From contig JAFZQE010000083.1 of assembly GCA_017552325.1 (NCBI GenBank), positions 1-49,820 on the forward strand: 49,820 bases of DNA, written 5' to 3'. Below the pieces are notes generated by a model. The model was given only the letters and a program-made list of their open reading frames with translations, searched no databases and was not told the origin of the DNA. This document shows positions 24,580-32,170 of this stretch, piece by piece (position 1 is the stretch's first letter; each line of letters begins with the position of its first letter). Source of the stretch: Oscillospiraceae bacterium. Lineage in GTDB: Bacteria > Bacillota > Clostridia > Oscillospirales > Oscillospiraceae. A program made the translations under genes and the position numbers.

Positions 24580-25521
24580 CTAAAATACGCCCAGATTCTT
24601 GAGGAGGAAGATCCAGCCGAACATGGTAACGACGCAGAACAGGCTGGTGGTGATGACAATCTCCCCCGCCAGCTCGCCGTCGCCGCCCATCTGCTGGGCC
24701 ATGGTGAAGGAATTGGCCGCCGTCGGCGCTGCAAACACCGCGAACAGGCTGACCATCTCGATGCCGCGAAAGCCGAGCGCCATCGCCGGCAGCAGCGCGG
24801 CCGCCGGCACGACGAGCAGACGGACCGCACAGACCGCCGCATGGTAGACCGCGTTGCTTTTCAGGCGGTCGAAGCGGAAGAAGGCGCCGAGCGTAAACAG
24901 CATCAGCGGGCTCGCCACTCCCGCCACGCTGTTGACGGCGGACACGCAGGCCGCGGGCAGGCGGATCTTCAGAAGCAGCACCAGCAGGCCCAGGGCCGAG
25001 CCGATGATCAGCGGATTTTTGATCACTTCCAGCAGCATCCGGCCGGGACGGATTTTGTCCTCGCTGTACGCTTCCAGGCAGATGACCGCCAGGACGTTGA
25101 AGATCGGCACGATCACGGCCATTGTCACCGCGACGGCCGAGACGTCGCCGCCGCCGGTCAGCGATTCGGCGATCGGAACGCCGATGATCGCCAGATTGGA
25201 CCGGAACATGCCCTGGATCAGGACGCTTTTCTTGTCTCTGTTTTTCACGGAGGCATGTACGGCCAGCCAAATCAGCACATAGGAGATCAGCACCCCTGTG
25301 ATCGCATACAGCAGCAAAGCCGGACGGACTGCCGTTTTCAGATCCGACGCGTAGATGTTTTTGAACAGCATGACCGGCATGAACACGCGAAAAGCCACGC
25401 GGTTGAACTTGAAGATATCCTGCTCCTGAATGATGCCGACGCGCTTGGCCAGATAGCCGGCCGCCATAATGAAGAAAACCGGCAGCACCGCGTTCAGGCT
25501 GACGAGGAAATGCTCTCTCAT
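24580..25521 (-). CDS. AEC-family transporter (auxin efflux carrier fold)
   Basis: 313-residue, about 10-TM carrier of the AEC/MdcF family, members of which move malate, malonate or other carboxylates. Blocks: FFIMAAGYLAKRVGII, FRVFMPVMLFKNI, FRSNLAIIGVPIAESL, KNPLIIGSALGLL and FAAPTAANSFTMAQQMGGDGELAGEIV. It follows the flavodoxin-like gene in a minus-strand pair divergent from the second LysR gene. A dicarboxylate product exporter would suit the acid-producing pathway nearby, but the link is only by proximity. Confidence 0.88.
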   Translation of the reverse strand: MREHFLVSLNAVLPVFFIMAAGYLAKRVGIIQEQDIFKFNRVAFRVFMPVMLFKNIYASDLKTAVRPALLLYAITGVLISYVLIWLAVHASVKNRDKKSVLIQGMFRSNLAIIGVPIAESLTGGGDVSAVAVTMAVIVPIFNVLAVICLEAYSEDKIRPGRMLLEVIKNPLIIGSALGLLVLLLKIRLPAACVSAVNSVAGVASPLMLFTLGAFFRFDRLKSNAVYHAAVCAVRLLVVPAAALLPAMALGFRGIEMVSLFAVFAAPTAANSFTMAQQMGGDGELAGEIVITTSLFCVVTMFGWIFLLKNLGVF

Positions 25522-25538
25522 GGGTGTATCGACCTCCT

Positions 25539-26186
25539 TCAGCGGTCGGAAAGGCAGTCCGCCGCAAGCTCTCTGCCGAAGGCCCGCGCGCGCAGGCAGT
25601 CCCGCTCGAAGAACTCCTCCCGATGACGCATCTTGGCCGCCGCGTCAAAGCGCTCGCTGGCATAGACGGAATAGTCGTCGAACTGGCAGGTATCCACGAT
25701 GTTGAGCAGCTTCGTCGGGCCGACCAGACGCTCGAAGTCCAGGCGATCCGTCTCCGCGGGATAGCGGTTGATTGCCGGATCGTCCACATTCATCGTATAC
25801 AGCAGCCCGGTCCGCAGATCCTTCTGATAGCCCTTATGGCCGTCGCGGGCATAGATCTGGGAGGGGTAGAACAGCCGTTCGTAAAAGCAGCGCACCATGC
25901 CCGGAACCGTGCGAAAATAGATCGGGGCCGCGACGATCAGCAGGTCGGCCGCCAGCGCTTTGTCCAGCACCGGCTTCAAGTCGTCCGGCCAGGCGCAGCG
26001 CGCAAAGCTCGTTCCGCCCAGGCGTTTGCAGGCGAAGCAGCTCCGGCAGCCGGTATAATGCAGATCATAGAGATCGATCTTTTCGGTCTCTGCGCCAAGC
26101 TCCTCCGCGCCAAGCAGCGCCTCCTGCAGCATCCGGTCGCTGTTCCAGTTCTTTCGCGGGCTTCCGTTGAGTCCCAGTACGAACAT
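25539..26186 (-). CDS. Flavodoxin-fold NAD(P)H-dependent oxidoreductase
   Basis: 215-residue flavoprotein of the NADPH-dependent FMN reductase group: LGLNGSPRKNWNSDRML (FMN-phosphate loop), a CRSCFACKRLGG Cys segment after the first strands, and AAPIYFRTVPGMVRCFYERLF (FMN-binding loop). The CxxCxxC segment is common in iron-sulfur flavoproteins, but here only CRSCFAC remains, so cluster binding is uncertain. First gene of a two-gene operon with the AEC carrier, read from a promoter shared divergently with a LysR gene. Confidence 0.85.
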   Translation of the reverse strand: MFVLGLNGSPRKNWNSDRMLQEALLGAEELGAETEKIDLYDLHYTGCRSCFACKRLGGTSFARCAWPDDLKPVLDKALAADLLIVAAPIYFRTVPGMVRCFYERLFYPSQIYARDGHKGYQKDLRTGLLYTMNVDDPAINRYPAETDRLDFERLVGPTKLLNIVDTCQFDDYSVYASERFDAAAKMRHREEFFERDCLRARAFGRELAADCLSDR

Positions 26187-26219
26187 CGTGATCTCCCCTT
26201 TTTGCAGTTTTACAGTATC

Positions 26220-26282
26220 ATTTTACAATCGCCTTATCGAAAAGTAAACGGGAGCGGTCATTCCATTCGTGTTCGGCCGCTC
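26220..26282. promoter_or_regulatory. Promoter and LysR operator between oxidoreductase and LysR gene
   Basis: Minus strand TTTACT (complement of 26243-26248), 17 bp, TAAAAT (complement of 26220-26225) drives the oxidoreductase-AEC pair. Just upstream an inverted repeat GAGCGG (26252-26257) / CCGCTC (26277-26282) is a candidate site for the divergent LysR protein. Confidence 0.6.
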
Positions 26283-26333
26283 ATAACCAAAGGGTATGGG
26301 AGGCCCGGCCGCTCGGACGGGAGGAGAAAAGAC

Positions 26334-27227
26334 ATGCGCGACTTTGACTGGCAGATCATCGTACAGCTTCATCGTGCGGGAAGCATAACAAAAGCCGCCG
26401 AGGGGCTGTTCATCTCTCAGCCGGCGCTGACCAGAAGGGTCCGCGCGATCGAAGCGGAGCTTGGTCTCCCGCTTCTGGTGCGGACGCGAAGAGGTTCGGC
26501 GTTCACCCCGGAAGGCGAGCGGATCGCCCGGGAGGCGGAGCGGATCGTCTCCGCCATTCGCGCCGTGCGCGAGGAGCGCGAAAAACTGCTGGCCGGCAGG
26601 CGCCCCGTTCTGACCGTCGGCGCTCCCTACTCTTTTTCCCGTTTTGTCCTGCCCGCGCTTCTGAGCCGCTTTTCCGCGGAGCATCCCGACGCGGACGTCC
26701 GTATTCTGACGCTGCCGAGCCAGGATCTGATCTCCTGTGTCGAAAATGGGCGAGCCGATCTCTGTTTTTCCCGTTTTCTGGCAGAGGACTCTCCGCTTGC
26801 CCGCCGGCCCTATTCCGAATGTACGCTCTGCGCCGTCTTCTGTCGCCCCGTTTCCGAGCACGATCTGACGGAGCTGCCCTTCATCGACTATCCGATGAAC
26901 CCCGGCACCGCCGCCGCGCTGGAGCGCTGGCGCCTTGAGCGGAAGTTGCTCCGCCCGCATCCCGTTTACCGGGTGAGCACCGAGGATCTCTGCCTTGCTC
27001 TGATCCGGGAGGGACTCGGCTACGGGATCCTGCCCGACGACTGCGTCAGGGGGCATGAGCCGGGGCTGTTTCCCCTTCCCCTGCAGCACGCCGACGGGAG
27101 CCTGCTCTGCCGGACAACCTGGATCTACAGCCGCATGCCCGGGGAGGGCGGTCCGCTGGCCGAAGCCTTTGTCCAAAACGCCGAAGCCTTTGCCCGGATG
27201 GAGAAAAAAGCCTCGAATGTCATATAA
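26334..27227 (+). CDS. LysR-family regulator (second)
   Basis: 297-residue LysR-type regulator with the N-terminal helix-turn-helix (IIVQLHRAGSITKAAEGLF, ISQPALTRRVRAIEAELG) and an effector domain ending FVQNAEAFARMEKKA. ATG at 26334 is chosen for its GGAGG site. The frame is open far upstream to 25524, but that part is antisense to the oxidoreductase. Divergent from the oxidoreductase/AEC pair, its likely target. About 297 residues is normal for the family. Ends at a strong bidirectional terminator. Confidence 0.9.
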   Translation: MRDFDWQIIVQLHRAGSITKAAEGLFISQPALTRRVRAIEAELGLPLLVRTRRGSAFTPEGERIAREAERIVSAIRAVREEREKLLAGRRPVLTVGAPYSFSRFVLPALLSRFSAEHPDADVRILTLPSQDLISCVENGRADLCFSRFLAEDSPLARRPYSECTLCAVFCRPVSEHDLTELPFIDYPMNPGTAAALERWRLERKLLRPHPVYRVSTEDLCLALIREGLGYGILPDDCVRGHEPGLFPLPLQHADGSLLCRTTWIYSRMPGEGGPLAEAFVQNAEAFARMEKKASNVI

Positions 27228-27230
27228 CGG

Positions 27231-27277
27231 AAAGACAGTGCCGGGAAAGCTTCCTTTCCCGGCACTGTCTTTTTCTA
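27231..27277. terminator. Bidirectional terminator, 19-bp perfect stem
   Basis: Arms 27231-27249 and 27254-27272 are perfectly complementary (AAAGACAGTGCCGGGAAAG), with a CTTC loop, followed by T run on the plus strand and an A-rich flank that gives T's on the minus strand. Serves the LysR gene and the convergent MacB-like gene. Confidence 0.92.
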
Positions 27278-28357
27278 TTCGCTTTTTCCATGCTTCTTTT
27301 CCCAACGGCGGCGGGCCGGGCGGCGGATGGCCTCCTCCACGCTCTCCCTGAAGCGCGGGAAGATCCGTTCGGAGAAGGCTTCCTTGCCCTTCGCGCCGAG
27401 CCGCCACAGCCAGACGATCAGCGAGATCAGCGGCAGGACGGACAGCAGGAGCGCCGTCAGCAGCAGGCGGGCGCAGCGGTTTTCCGTCACGCGCGCGGCG
27501 TTTTCCCAGTAGGGGTAGATCATGCCCATGCCCTGCATGGCCCGCTCGTCCATCTTCGGAAGCAGCTTCAGCAGCCGCCCGAGGGAATAGCGCCCCGTGT
27601 TCTGCAGGGTCTCGCCCCGGCCGATCGGGAAATATTCCTCCGCGACGCCGCGGGCGAAGCCGTCGACCGGCTCCGGCAGGATGTACTCGTAGGCGGTGAT
27701 GTTCTCGGTCCCGAGGAGCTCGGCGTAGGCGTCATAGCTCATATAGAGGCCCTGTCCGGCGGTGTAGGCCGCGAGGCTCGCGCTGTCGTCCTCGCGCTCG
27801 ACGACGCCGGCCACGATGAACCGGCGGTCGTTGATCTTCACCTCCATGCCCTGCAGATCGGTCCCGCCGAAGAGCAGCCAGGCAAGCTCCAGATCAAGCA
27901 GCACGCGGTCGTGCATCAGGTCGTCCTCGCGCAGATAGCTGCCGCCGAGCAGGCGCAGCGGATGGAAGCTGAAGAAATCGCCGCCGACGGCGATGACCGA
28001 GGCATCGCCGCTCGCCCTGTCGCTGGACACCGTCAGCTTGCCCACCGCGCTCCAGGCGTCGCGCCAGAGTCCGTCGGTCCCGTCCGCATCCAGCGCAGCC
28101 TTGCTCAGCTCGTCCATCATCTTGCCTCGGAAGGCGTAGATCTGGTTCTGGCTCAGCGCCTCGTCCACCGGCACGAAGCAGGAGACCTGGGCGAAGCGCG
28201 TCTCGCCCTCGCCCTGCCAGCGCTCGGCCGCCAGCTGCGCGGGCAGGCCGTGCCCGAGGCCGTAAACACGCCAGAGGCAGATGAGCGCGCCGAGCGTCAG
28301 CAGCAGGCAGAACAGCAGCCAGGCCGTCTTTTTATGTTCGTTCAGCAGCTTTTTCAT
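27275..28357 (-). CDS. MacB-core-like membrane protein, short permease without FtsX domain
   Basis: 360-residue protein with an N-terminal TM (about 12-30), a large extracytoplasmic domain resembling the MacB periplasmic core (GGDFFSFHPLRLLGGSYL, DRVLLDLELAWLLFGGTDLQGMEVKINDRRFIVAGVV) and only one clear C-terminal TM (about 300-320) before a basic cytoplasmic tail. True MacB/FtsX permeases have three C-terminal TMs, so this is a reduced form. It begins one base after the stop of the adaptor gene. No ABC ATPase gene accompanies it. It probably works with the HlyD-like adaptor in envelope export or sensing. Confidence 0.7.
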   Translation of the reverse strand: MKKLLNEHKKTAWLLFCLLLTLGALICLWRVYGLGHGLPAQLAAERWQGEGETRFAQVSCFVPVDEALSQNQIYAFRGKMMDELSKAALDADGTDGLWRDAWSAVGKLTVSSDRASGDASVIAVGGDFFSFHPLRLLGGSYLREDDLMHDRVLLDLELAWLLFGGTDLQGMEVKINDRRFIVAGVVEREDDSASLAAYTAGQGLYMSYDAYAELLGTENITAYEYILPEPVDGFARGVAEEYFPIGRGETLQNTGRYSLGRLLKLLPKMDERAMQGMGMIYPYWENAARVTENRCARLLLTALLLSVLPLISLIVWLWRLGAKGKEAFSERIFPRFRESVEEAIRRPARRRWEKKHGKSE

Positions 28358-28358
28358 A

Positions 28359-30029
28359 TCAGTCGGGCATGCGCACCATGTCGCCGGCCTTCACCGGCTT
28401 GTTGCTGGTGGTGACGACGAAGTCGCCGTAGCCCAGCTCGCCGGAGACCGCGGAGTTCACGTCGTCGCTGGCCAGCACCGTCACGTCCACGCGGCGGGCG
28501 TAGTAGCGGTTGCCGAGCGGGGAGTTCTTCGCCTCGACGCGCAGCACGAAGCTGCCGTTGCTGTCGCTGCGGATGGCGGAGTTGGGGACGATGAGCTCGT
28601 AGCTCTGGCTCTTCGATCCGACGGACAGGGTCAGCTCCATGCCGGGGCTGACGTCGCCGGTGACGTCGAAGGTCAGGATCCGGCTGTTCTGCGGGTTCTG
28701 CGGGTCGTTGCGGATCGAGGCGAGCGTCGCGAAGATCTCGCGGCCCCACCAGTAGTTGGAGACCGTTGCCTCGTCGCCCGTGCGCAGGCGGCGCGCCTGG
28801 TCGCTCGTGACGGTGAAGCTCAGCGTATAGCCCAGATCGGGGACCTGGATGCTGCAGAGGGTCTCCCCCTTGCCGGGCGTGTTCCCGGCGGTGAAGTTGA
28901 TGCTCTCGATGATGCCGGAGACATTGGCGACGACCTGGTCCTCCTCGCCGCCGCTGAGCTTTTCGATCGCTTCCTTCGCCTTCCCGATCTGGTAGTCCAG
29001 ATCCTGGAGCTCGATGTAGGTGCTCGCGGCGCTCTTGCCGTCGGCGATCTTGCGCTGGTTGAGCTCGTATTCCATGCGGAAGAGCTCGTCCTCGGCCTCC
29101 TGCCTGGCCGCCTGGGCGGCGGCATAGGCCTCGGCATAGGAGCCCGCCATGCCGGTCAGGCTTTCCAGCTCCTGATTGGCCAGCTCCAGATTCAGCTCGG
29201 CCTCGTCCAGCGCGGCCTGCGCGTCGAGGATTCCGGCGTCCGTCGCGGGGTCCAGCGCGGCCTGGGCCATCTGCGCCGCGCTCAGCGCGGCCTGGGCCTC
29301 CTCCAGCTTGCGCTCGTATTCGGTCTTTTCCTCGCCCTCCTCCGGCTCCTCGTCCTCGGCGGGCGGATTGTCCAGCAGCTCGTTGAGGCGCGCGAGCGCG
29401 TCGTCCACGCGCTGCTGGGCCTCGGTCTGCTTCTCGGTGAAGGCCGCCTGCGCCGCGGTCAGCGCCTCTCGGGCGGCAGCCACGCGCTTTTCCATGGTCT
29501 CGACCTTGGCATGGGCCTGCCGCAGCTCATATTCGGGGACGCCCGCGCCGCTCTCGAGCGCCAGGTAGGCCAGAGCCTCGGCCTCGCGGGCCTCCTCCAG
29601 CTTCTCCTGCTGCTTCTCGATCTCGCGTTCGTCCAGCGTGTAATCGGTGCCGGAGAGGCCGGCCGTCATGCGCTGCTTCGACAGCTCGAGCTGCCGCAGG
29701 TTCTCCTTGGCGGTCTCCAGCTCCTCGCTGTCGCCCTCGCCGAGGACGAAGAGCACGTCGCCCTGGCTGACCTGCTGGCCGACTTTGACCATGACGGAGC
29801 GGATCTCGCGGGTCTGCGTGGCCTTGACCTCATAGGCGCCGGTCGCCGTGACCGTGCCGCTGCCGCGCACGCGCGCCGTGATCGAGCCGCTCATGACGTT
29901 CTGCGTCGCGACCTCCGCAAGCGAGCGGTTCATAATCGTATTGGAGAAAAAGGTCAGGATCAGAAGAATGACCAGAAACACGATCACCGCGTTTTTGACC
30001 CAGGCTCTGTTCTTCACTTTCATTTCCAT
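28359..30029 (-). CDS. HlyD/RND-type membrane fusion adaptor with long coiled coil
   Basis: 556 residues: N-terminal TM (about 13-30), a lipoyl-like half (TGAYEVKATQTREIRSVMV, GQQVSQGDVLFVLGEG), a very long Ala/Glu/Gln-rich coiled coil (about 95-340), the second lipoyl half (VSGIIESINFTAGNTPGKGETL) and beta-barrel parts (EATVSNYWWGREIFATL, GDVSPGMELTLSVG, VPNSAIRSD). This is the membrane-fusion/adaptor architecture that in Firmicutes usually pairs with MacB-type ABC exporters. Upstream are two sugar-type permeases, downstream the MacB-core gene. The coiled coil is longer than in most Gram-positive members. Confidence 0.85.
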   Translation of the reverse strand: MEMKVKNRAWVKNAVIVFLVILLILTFFSNTIMNRSLAEVATQNVMSGSITARVRGSGTVTATGAYEVKATQTREIRSVMVKVGQQVSQGDVLFVLGEGDSEELETAKENLRQLELSKQRMTAGLSGTDYTLDEREIEKQQEKLEEAREAEALAYLALESGAGVPEYELRQAHAKVETMEKRVAAAREALTAAQAAFTEKQTEAQQRVDDALARLNELLDNPPAEDEEPEEGEEKTEYERKLEEAQAALSAAQMAQAALDPATDAGILDAQAALDEAELNLELANQELESLTGMAGSYAEAYAAAQAARQEAEDELFRMEYELNQRKIADGKSAASTYIELQDLDYQIGKAKEAIEKLSGGEEDQVVANVSGIIESINFTAGNTPGKGETLCSIQVPDLGYTLSFTVTSDQARRLRTGDEATVSNYWWGREIFATLASIRNDPQNPQNSRILTFDVTGDVSPGMELTLSVGSKSQSYELIVPNSAIRSDSNGSFVLRVEAKNSPLGNRYYARRVDVTVLASDDVNSAVSGELGYGDFVVTTSNKPVKAGDMVRMPD

Positions 30030-30074
30030 GACTGTCCTTCCTCTCTGCCCCTCCGGGCAAGGAAATGCGGGCTG

Positions 30075-30950
30075 TCAGCCCTTGACCGATCCCGAGGTCG
30101 CAATGCCCTCCACCAGGTAGGCTTCGCCGTAGAGGAAGAGGAGCAGCGAGGGGATCATATAGACCGTGGCCATCGCGAAGGCCAGGCCGATCTCTCCGGT
30201 GTTGATGCTGGAAAGGAAAACGCTCAGCGGCTGGGAATCGGCGTCCTTGAGCAGCACCAGCGGCTGCTCGACCATGTTCCAGTAGTCGATAAAGACCAGG
30301 ATCGCAATGGAGAAGATCGCCGAGCGGCACTGGGGCAGGCAGACCCGGGTGAAGATCTGCCACTCGCCCGCGCCGTCGACCTTCGCGGCCTCGATGAGCG
30401 AATAGGGGATGCGCCGCATGAACTTGGTCAGCAGAAAGACCGAGAAGGGCGCAAAGATGCCCGGCAGGACGATCGACCAGCGGGTGTTGATGATGCCGAG
30501 CCACTGGCTGACCAGGTAATTCGGCACCAGCGTGACCTGGTAGGGCATCAGCATCAGGATGACGTAAAAGAAGAAGATGCCGCTGCGGACCTTGCCGCGC
30601 CAGCGCGTGAAGCTGTAGGCCGCCACCGAGGCGATCGCCACCTGGAAGATCACGATCGGCAGCACCAGCAGGATGCTGTTCCAGTATTTGATCAGATAGT
30701 CCGGTGTTTTGATCAGGCCGGAGATGTACTGATCCAGCGTCACCTTGTCGGGGATGAACTTGAGATTGACGGTCTTGGACACATAGCCGCCCGTCGTGGT
30801 GGAAAAGATCATACCGTAGTTCGAGACGATCTCGCTCTCGGCCATGAAGGAATTGCTGATGGTCAGCACCGTCGGCAGCAGGAACATCACGGCGAAGACC
30901 GCACAGAGGAGAAACATCGTCGCCCGTCCGAAGTAATGCTTTTTCTTCAT
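30075..30950 (-). CDS. Carbohydrate ABC transporter permease (MalG type)
   Basis: 291-residue inner-membrane permease, six TMs, with the EAA loop SLIEAAKVDGAGEWQIFTRV that contacts the ATPase. ATG at 30950 overlaps the preceding permease stop as ATGA; the longer open frame to 31775 is only an antisense-free shadow of that gene. Odd points: a long extracellular insertion after TM1 (SEIVSNYGMIFSTTTGGYV and on) and no ATPase gene in the operon, so it would need a shared MsmX-type ATPase. Substrate-binding partner is the 818-residue lipoprotein. Confidence 0.88.
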   Translation of the reverse strand: MKKKHYFGRATMFLLCAVFAVMFLLPTVLTISNSFMAESEIVSNYGMIFSTTTGGYVSKTVNLKFIPDKVTLDQYISGLIKTPDYLIKYWNSILLVLPIVIFQVAIASVAAYSFTRWRGKVRSGIFFFYVILMLMPYQVTLVPNYLVSQWLGIINTRWSIVLPGIFAPFSVFLLTKFMRRIPYSLIEAAKVDGAGEWQIFTRVCLPQCRSAIFSIAILVFIDYWNMVEQPLVLLKDADSQPLSVFLSSINTGEIGLAFAMATVYMIPSLLLFLYGEAYLVEGIATSGSVKG

Positions 30951-31828
30951 CCCTCCACGTCCTTTCCGAACCAGTCCTCGGCCAGGAAGAGCAGGGCGAT
31001 GATGACAACCATCACCAGCGCCATGATCACGGCGGCGGCGGACAGCTTCTGATAGTCCATCGAGCCGAAGGTGTTGTTCATGAAGTGCTGCAGCGTGTAG
31101 AGCGGGTCGTAGGGATAGGCGCCGGCCAGCAGATACACCTCGCGGAAGACCTTGAAGGAGTTGATCAGCGAGAGGATCGTGACGAACAGCACCGTCGGCG
31201 AGAGGTAGCGCAGCTTGATGGCGAAGAACTTGTAGGCCTCGCTCGCGCCCTCCACGTCGGCCACCTCCAGCAGCTCCTTCGGGATGTTGGCAAGGCCCGC
31301 CATGAACAGGATCATGAAATAGCCGAGGTTCTTCCACAGAAACAGCAGCAGTACCACGATCTGCGCGTAGTCGGACTGCAGCCAGTCGATCTTGTTCCCG
31401 CCGAAAAGGAACAGCTCGTTGATCGTGCCGTTGTAGTTGAACAGCACCTGCCAGATCAGCACCACCGAGGCCACCGGGACCATCATCGGGCTGAGGAAGA
31501 AGGTGCGGAACTGGGACTTCAGGGGGATGCGGCTCTCCAGCATCAGCGCCAGCACCATCGCCAGGATCACCGCCAGCGGCACCGCCATCAGCGAGAAGGT
31601 GAGCGTGTTTTTCGCCGCCAGACGGAAGGCCGAGTTGTGGAAGAGCCTGACGAAGTTGTCGAACATCACGAACTTCTTCGATGCCGGGCCGTCGATCAGC
31701 GAGTAGTAGACCACCACGCCGAAGGGCAGGATGAAGAACACGCCGACGCCCAGCAGGCTCGGGCACAGGAAGCACAGGCTTTTCAGAAAGTCCTTCCGCT
31801 TATTCGATTTTCGGAGCGAATCCTTCAT
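30947..31828 (-). CDS. Carbohydrate ABC transporter permease (MalF type)
   Basis: 293-residue, six-TM permease with the EAA loop IPKELLEVADVEGASEAYKF. Starts MKDSLRKSNKRKDF, a basic cytoplasmic leader before TM1. It is the first permease of a pair and is translationally coupled to the second one (ATGA). It is separated from the solute-binding lipoprotein gene by a 342-bp hairpin island. Sugar versus other solute cannot be decided. Confidence 0.88.
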   Translation of the reverse strand: MKDSLRKSNKRKDFLKSLCFLCPSLLGVGVFFILPFGVVVYYSLIDGPASKKFVMFDNFVRLFHNSAFRLAAKNTLTFSLMAVPLAVILAMVLALMLESRIPLKSQFRTFFLSPMMVPVASVVLIWQVLFNYNGTINELFLFGGNKIDWLQSDYAQIVVLLLFLWKNLGYFMILFMAGLANIPKELLEVADVEGASEAYKFFAIKLRYLSPTVLFVTILSLINSFKVFREVYLLAGAYPYDPLYTLQHFMNNTFGSMDYQKLSAAAVIMALVMVVIIALLFLAEDWFGKDVEG

Positions 31829-32170
31829 ATGCCGAACCGTCCAAATGCTGAAATGTCCTTATCAAATGGATTATACACGATTCCGCGGCGCTCTGCAAGA
31901 TAAAAATTATGTTAACTTGCTGCGGCACAGAAACATGTGCCCACGAACAAGCTCGTGGGCACGCAGACTGTAAACAAACTATTGCGGCGATGCTCCGACA
32001 AGCAAGGGGGATCTGTGAAGGGGGACGGGGAGTCCCCCTTTACTTTCAATCTCGCAAAAATGGGAACTTTTTCAAAAGTTTCCATTTTTGCCGCACAAGC
32101 TGGCGACGCTTCGTCGACAGCTTGTGTGCCCACGAAGAGCTCGTGGGCACATTGCTGTATCTGAGCAGTC
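31829..32170. repeat. Hairpin island between lipoprotein and permease genes
   Basis: No gene. Five strong inverted repeats: GTGCCCACGA/TCGTGGGCAC at 31937-31962 and again at 32126-32150 with the same arms; AAGGGGGAC/GTCCCCCTT at 32018-32040; a 17-bp stem with one G-T wobble at 32055-32090 (2-nt loop); and CACAAGCTG/CAGCTTGTG with an inner GACG/CGTC at 32094-32126. The first and last hairpins frame the island like ends of a repeat element. It lies inside an operon, so it may limit read-through from the lipoprotein to the permeases, or be a mobile repeat. Confidence 0.75.

Noticed and set aside
28281-31052. A 923-codon plus-strand open frame opposite the adaptor and permease genes
   Set aside because: Its translation is Arg/His/Asp/Gln-rich without domain features, it mirrors the third-position GC bias of the true minus genes, and it has no ribosome site.
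31937-32150. CRISPR array
   Set aside because: The repeated units are only two palindromic hairpins without regularly spaced unique spacers, and no cas gene is nearby.
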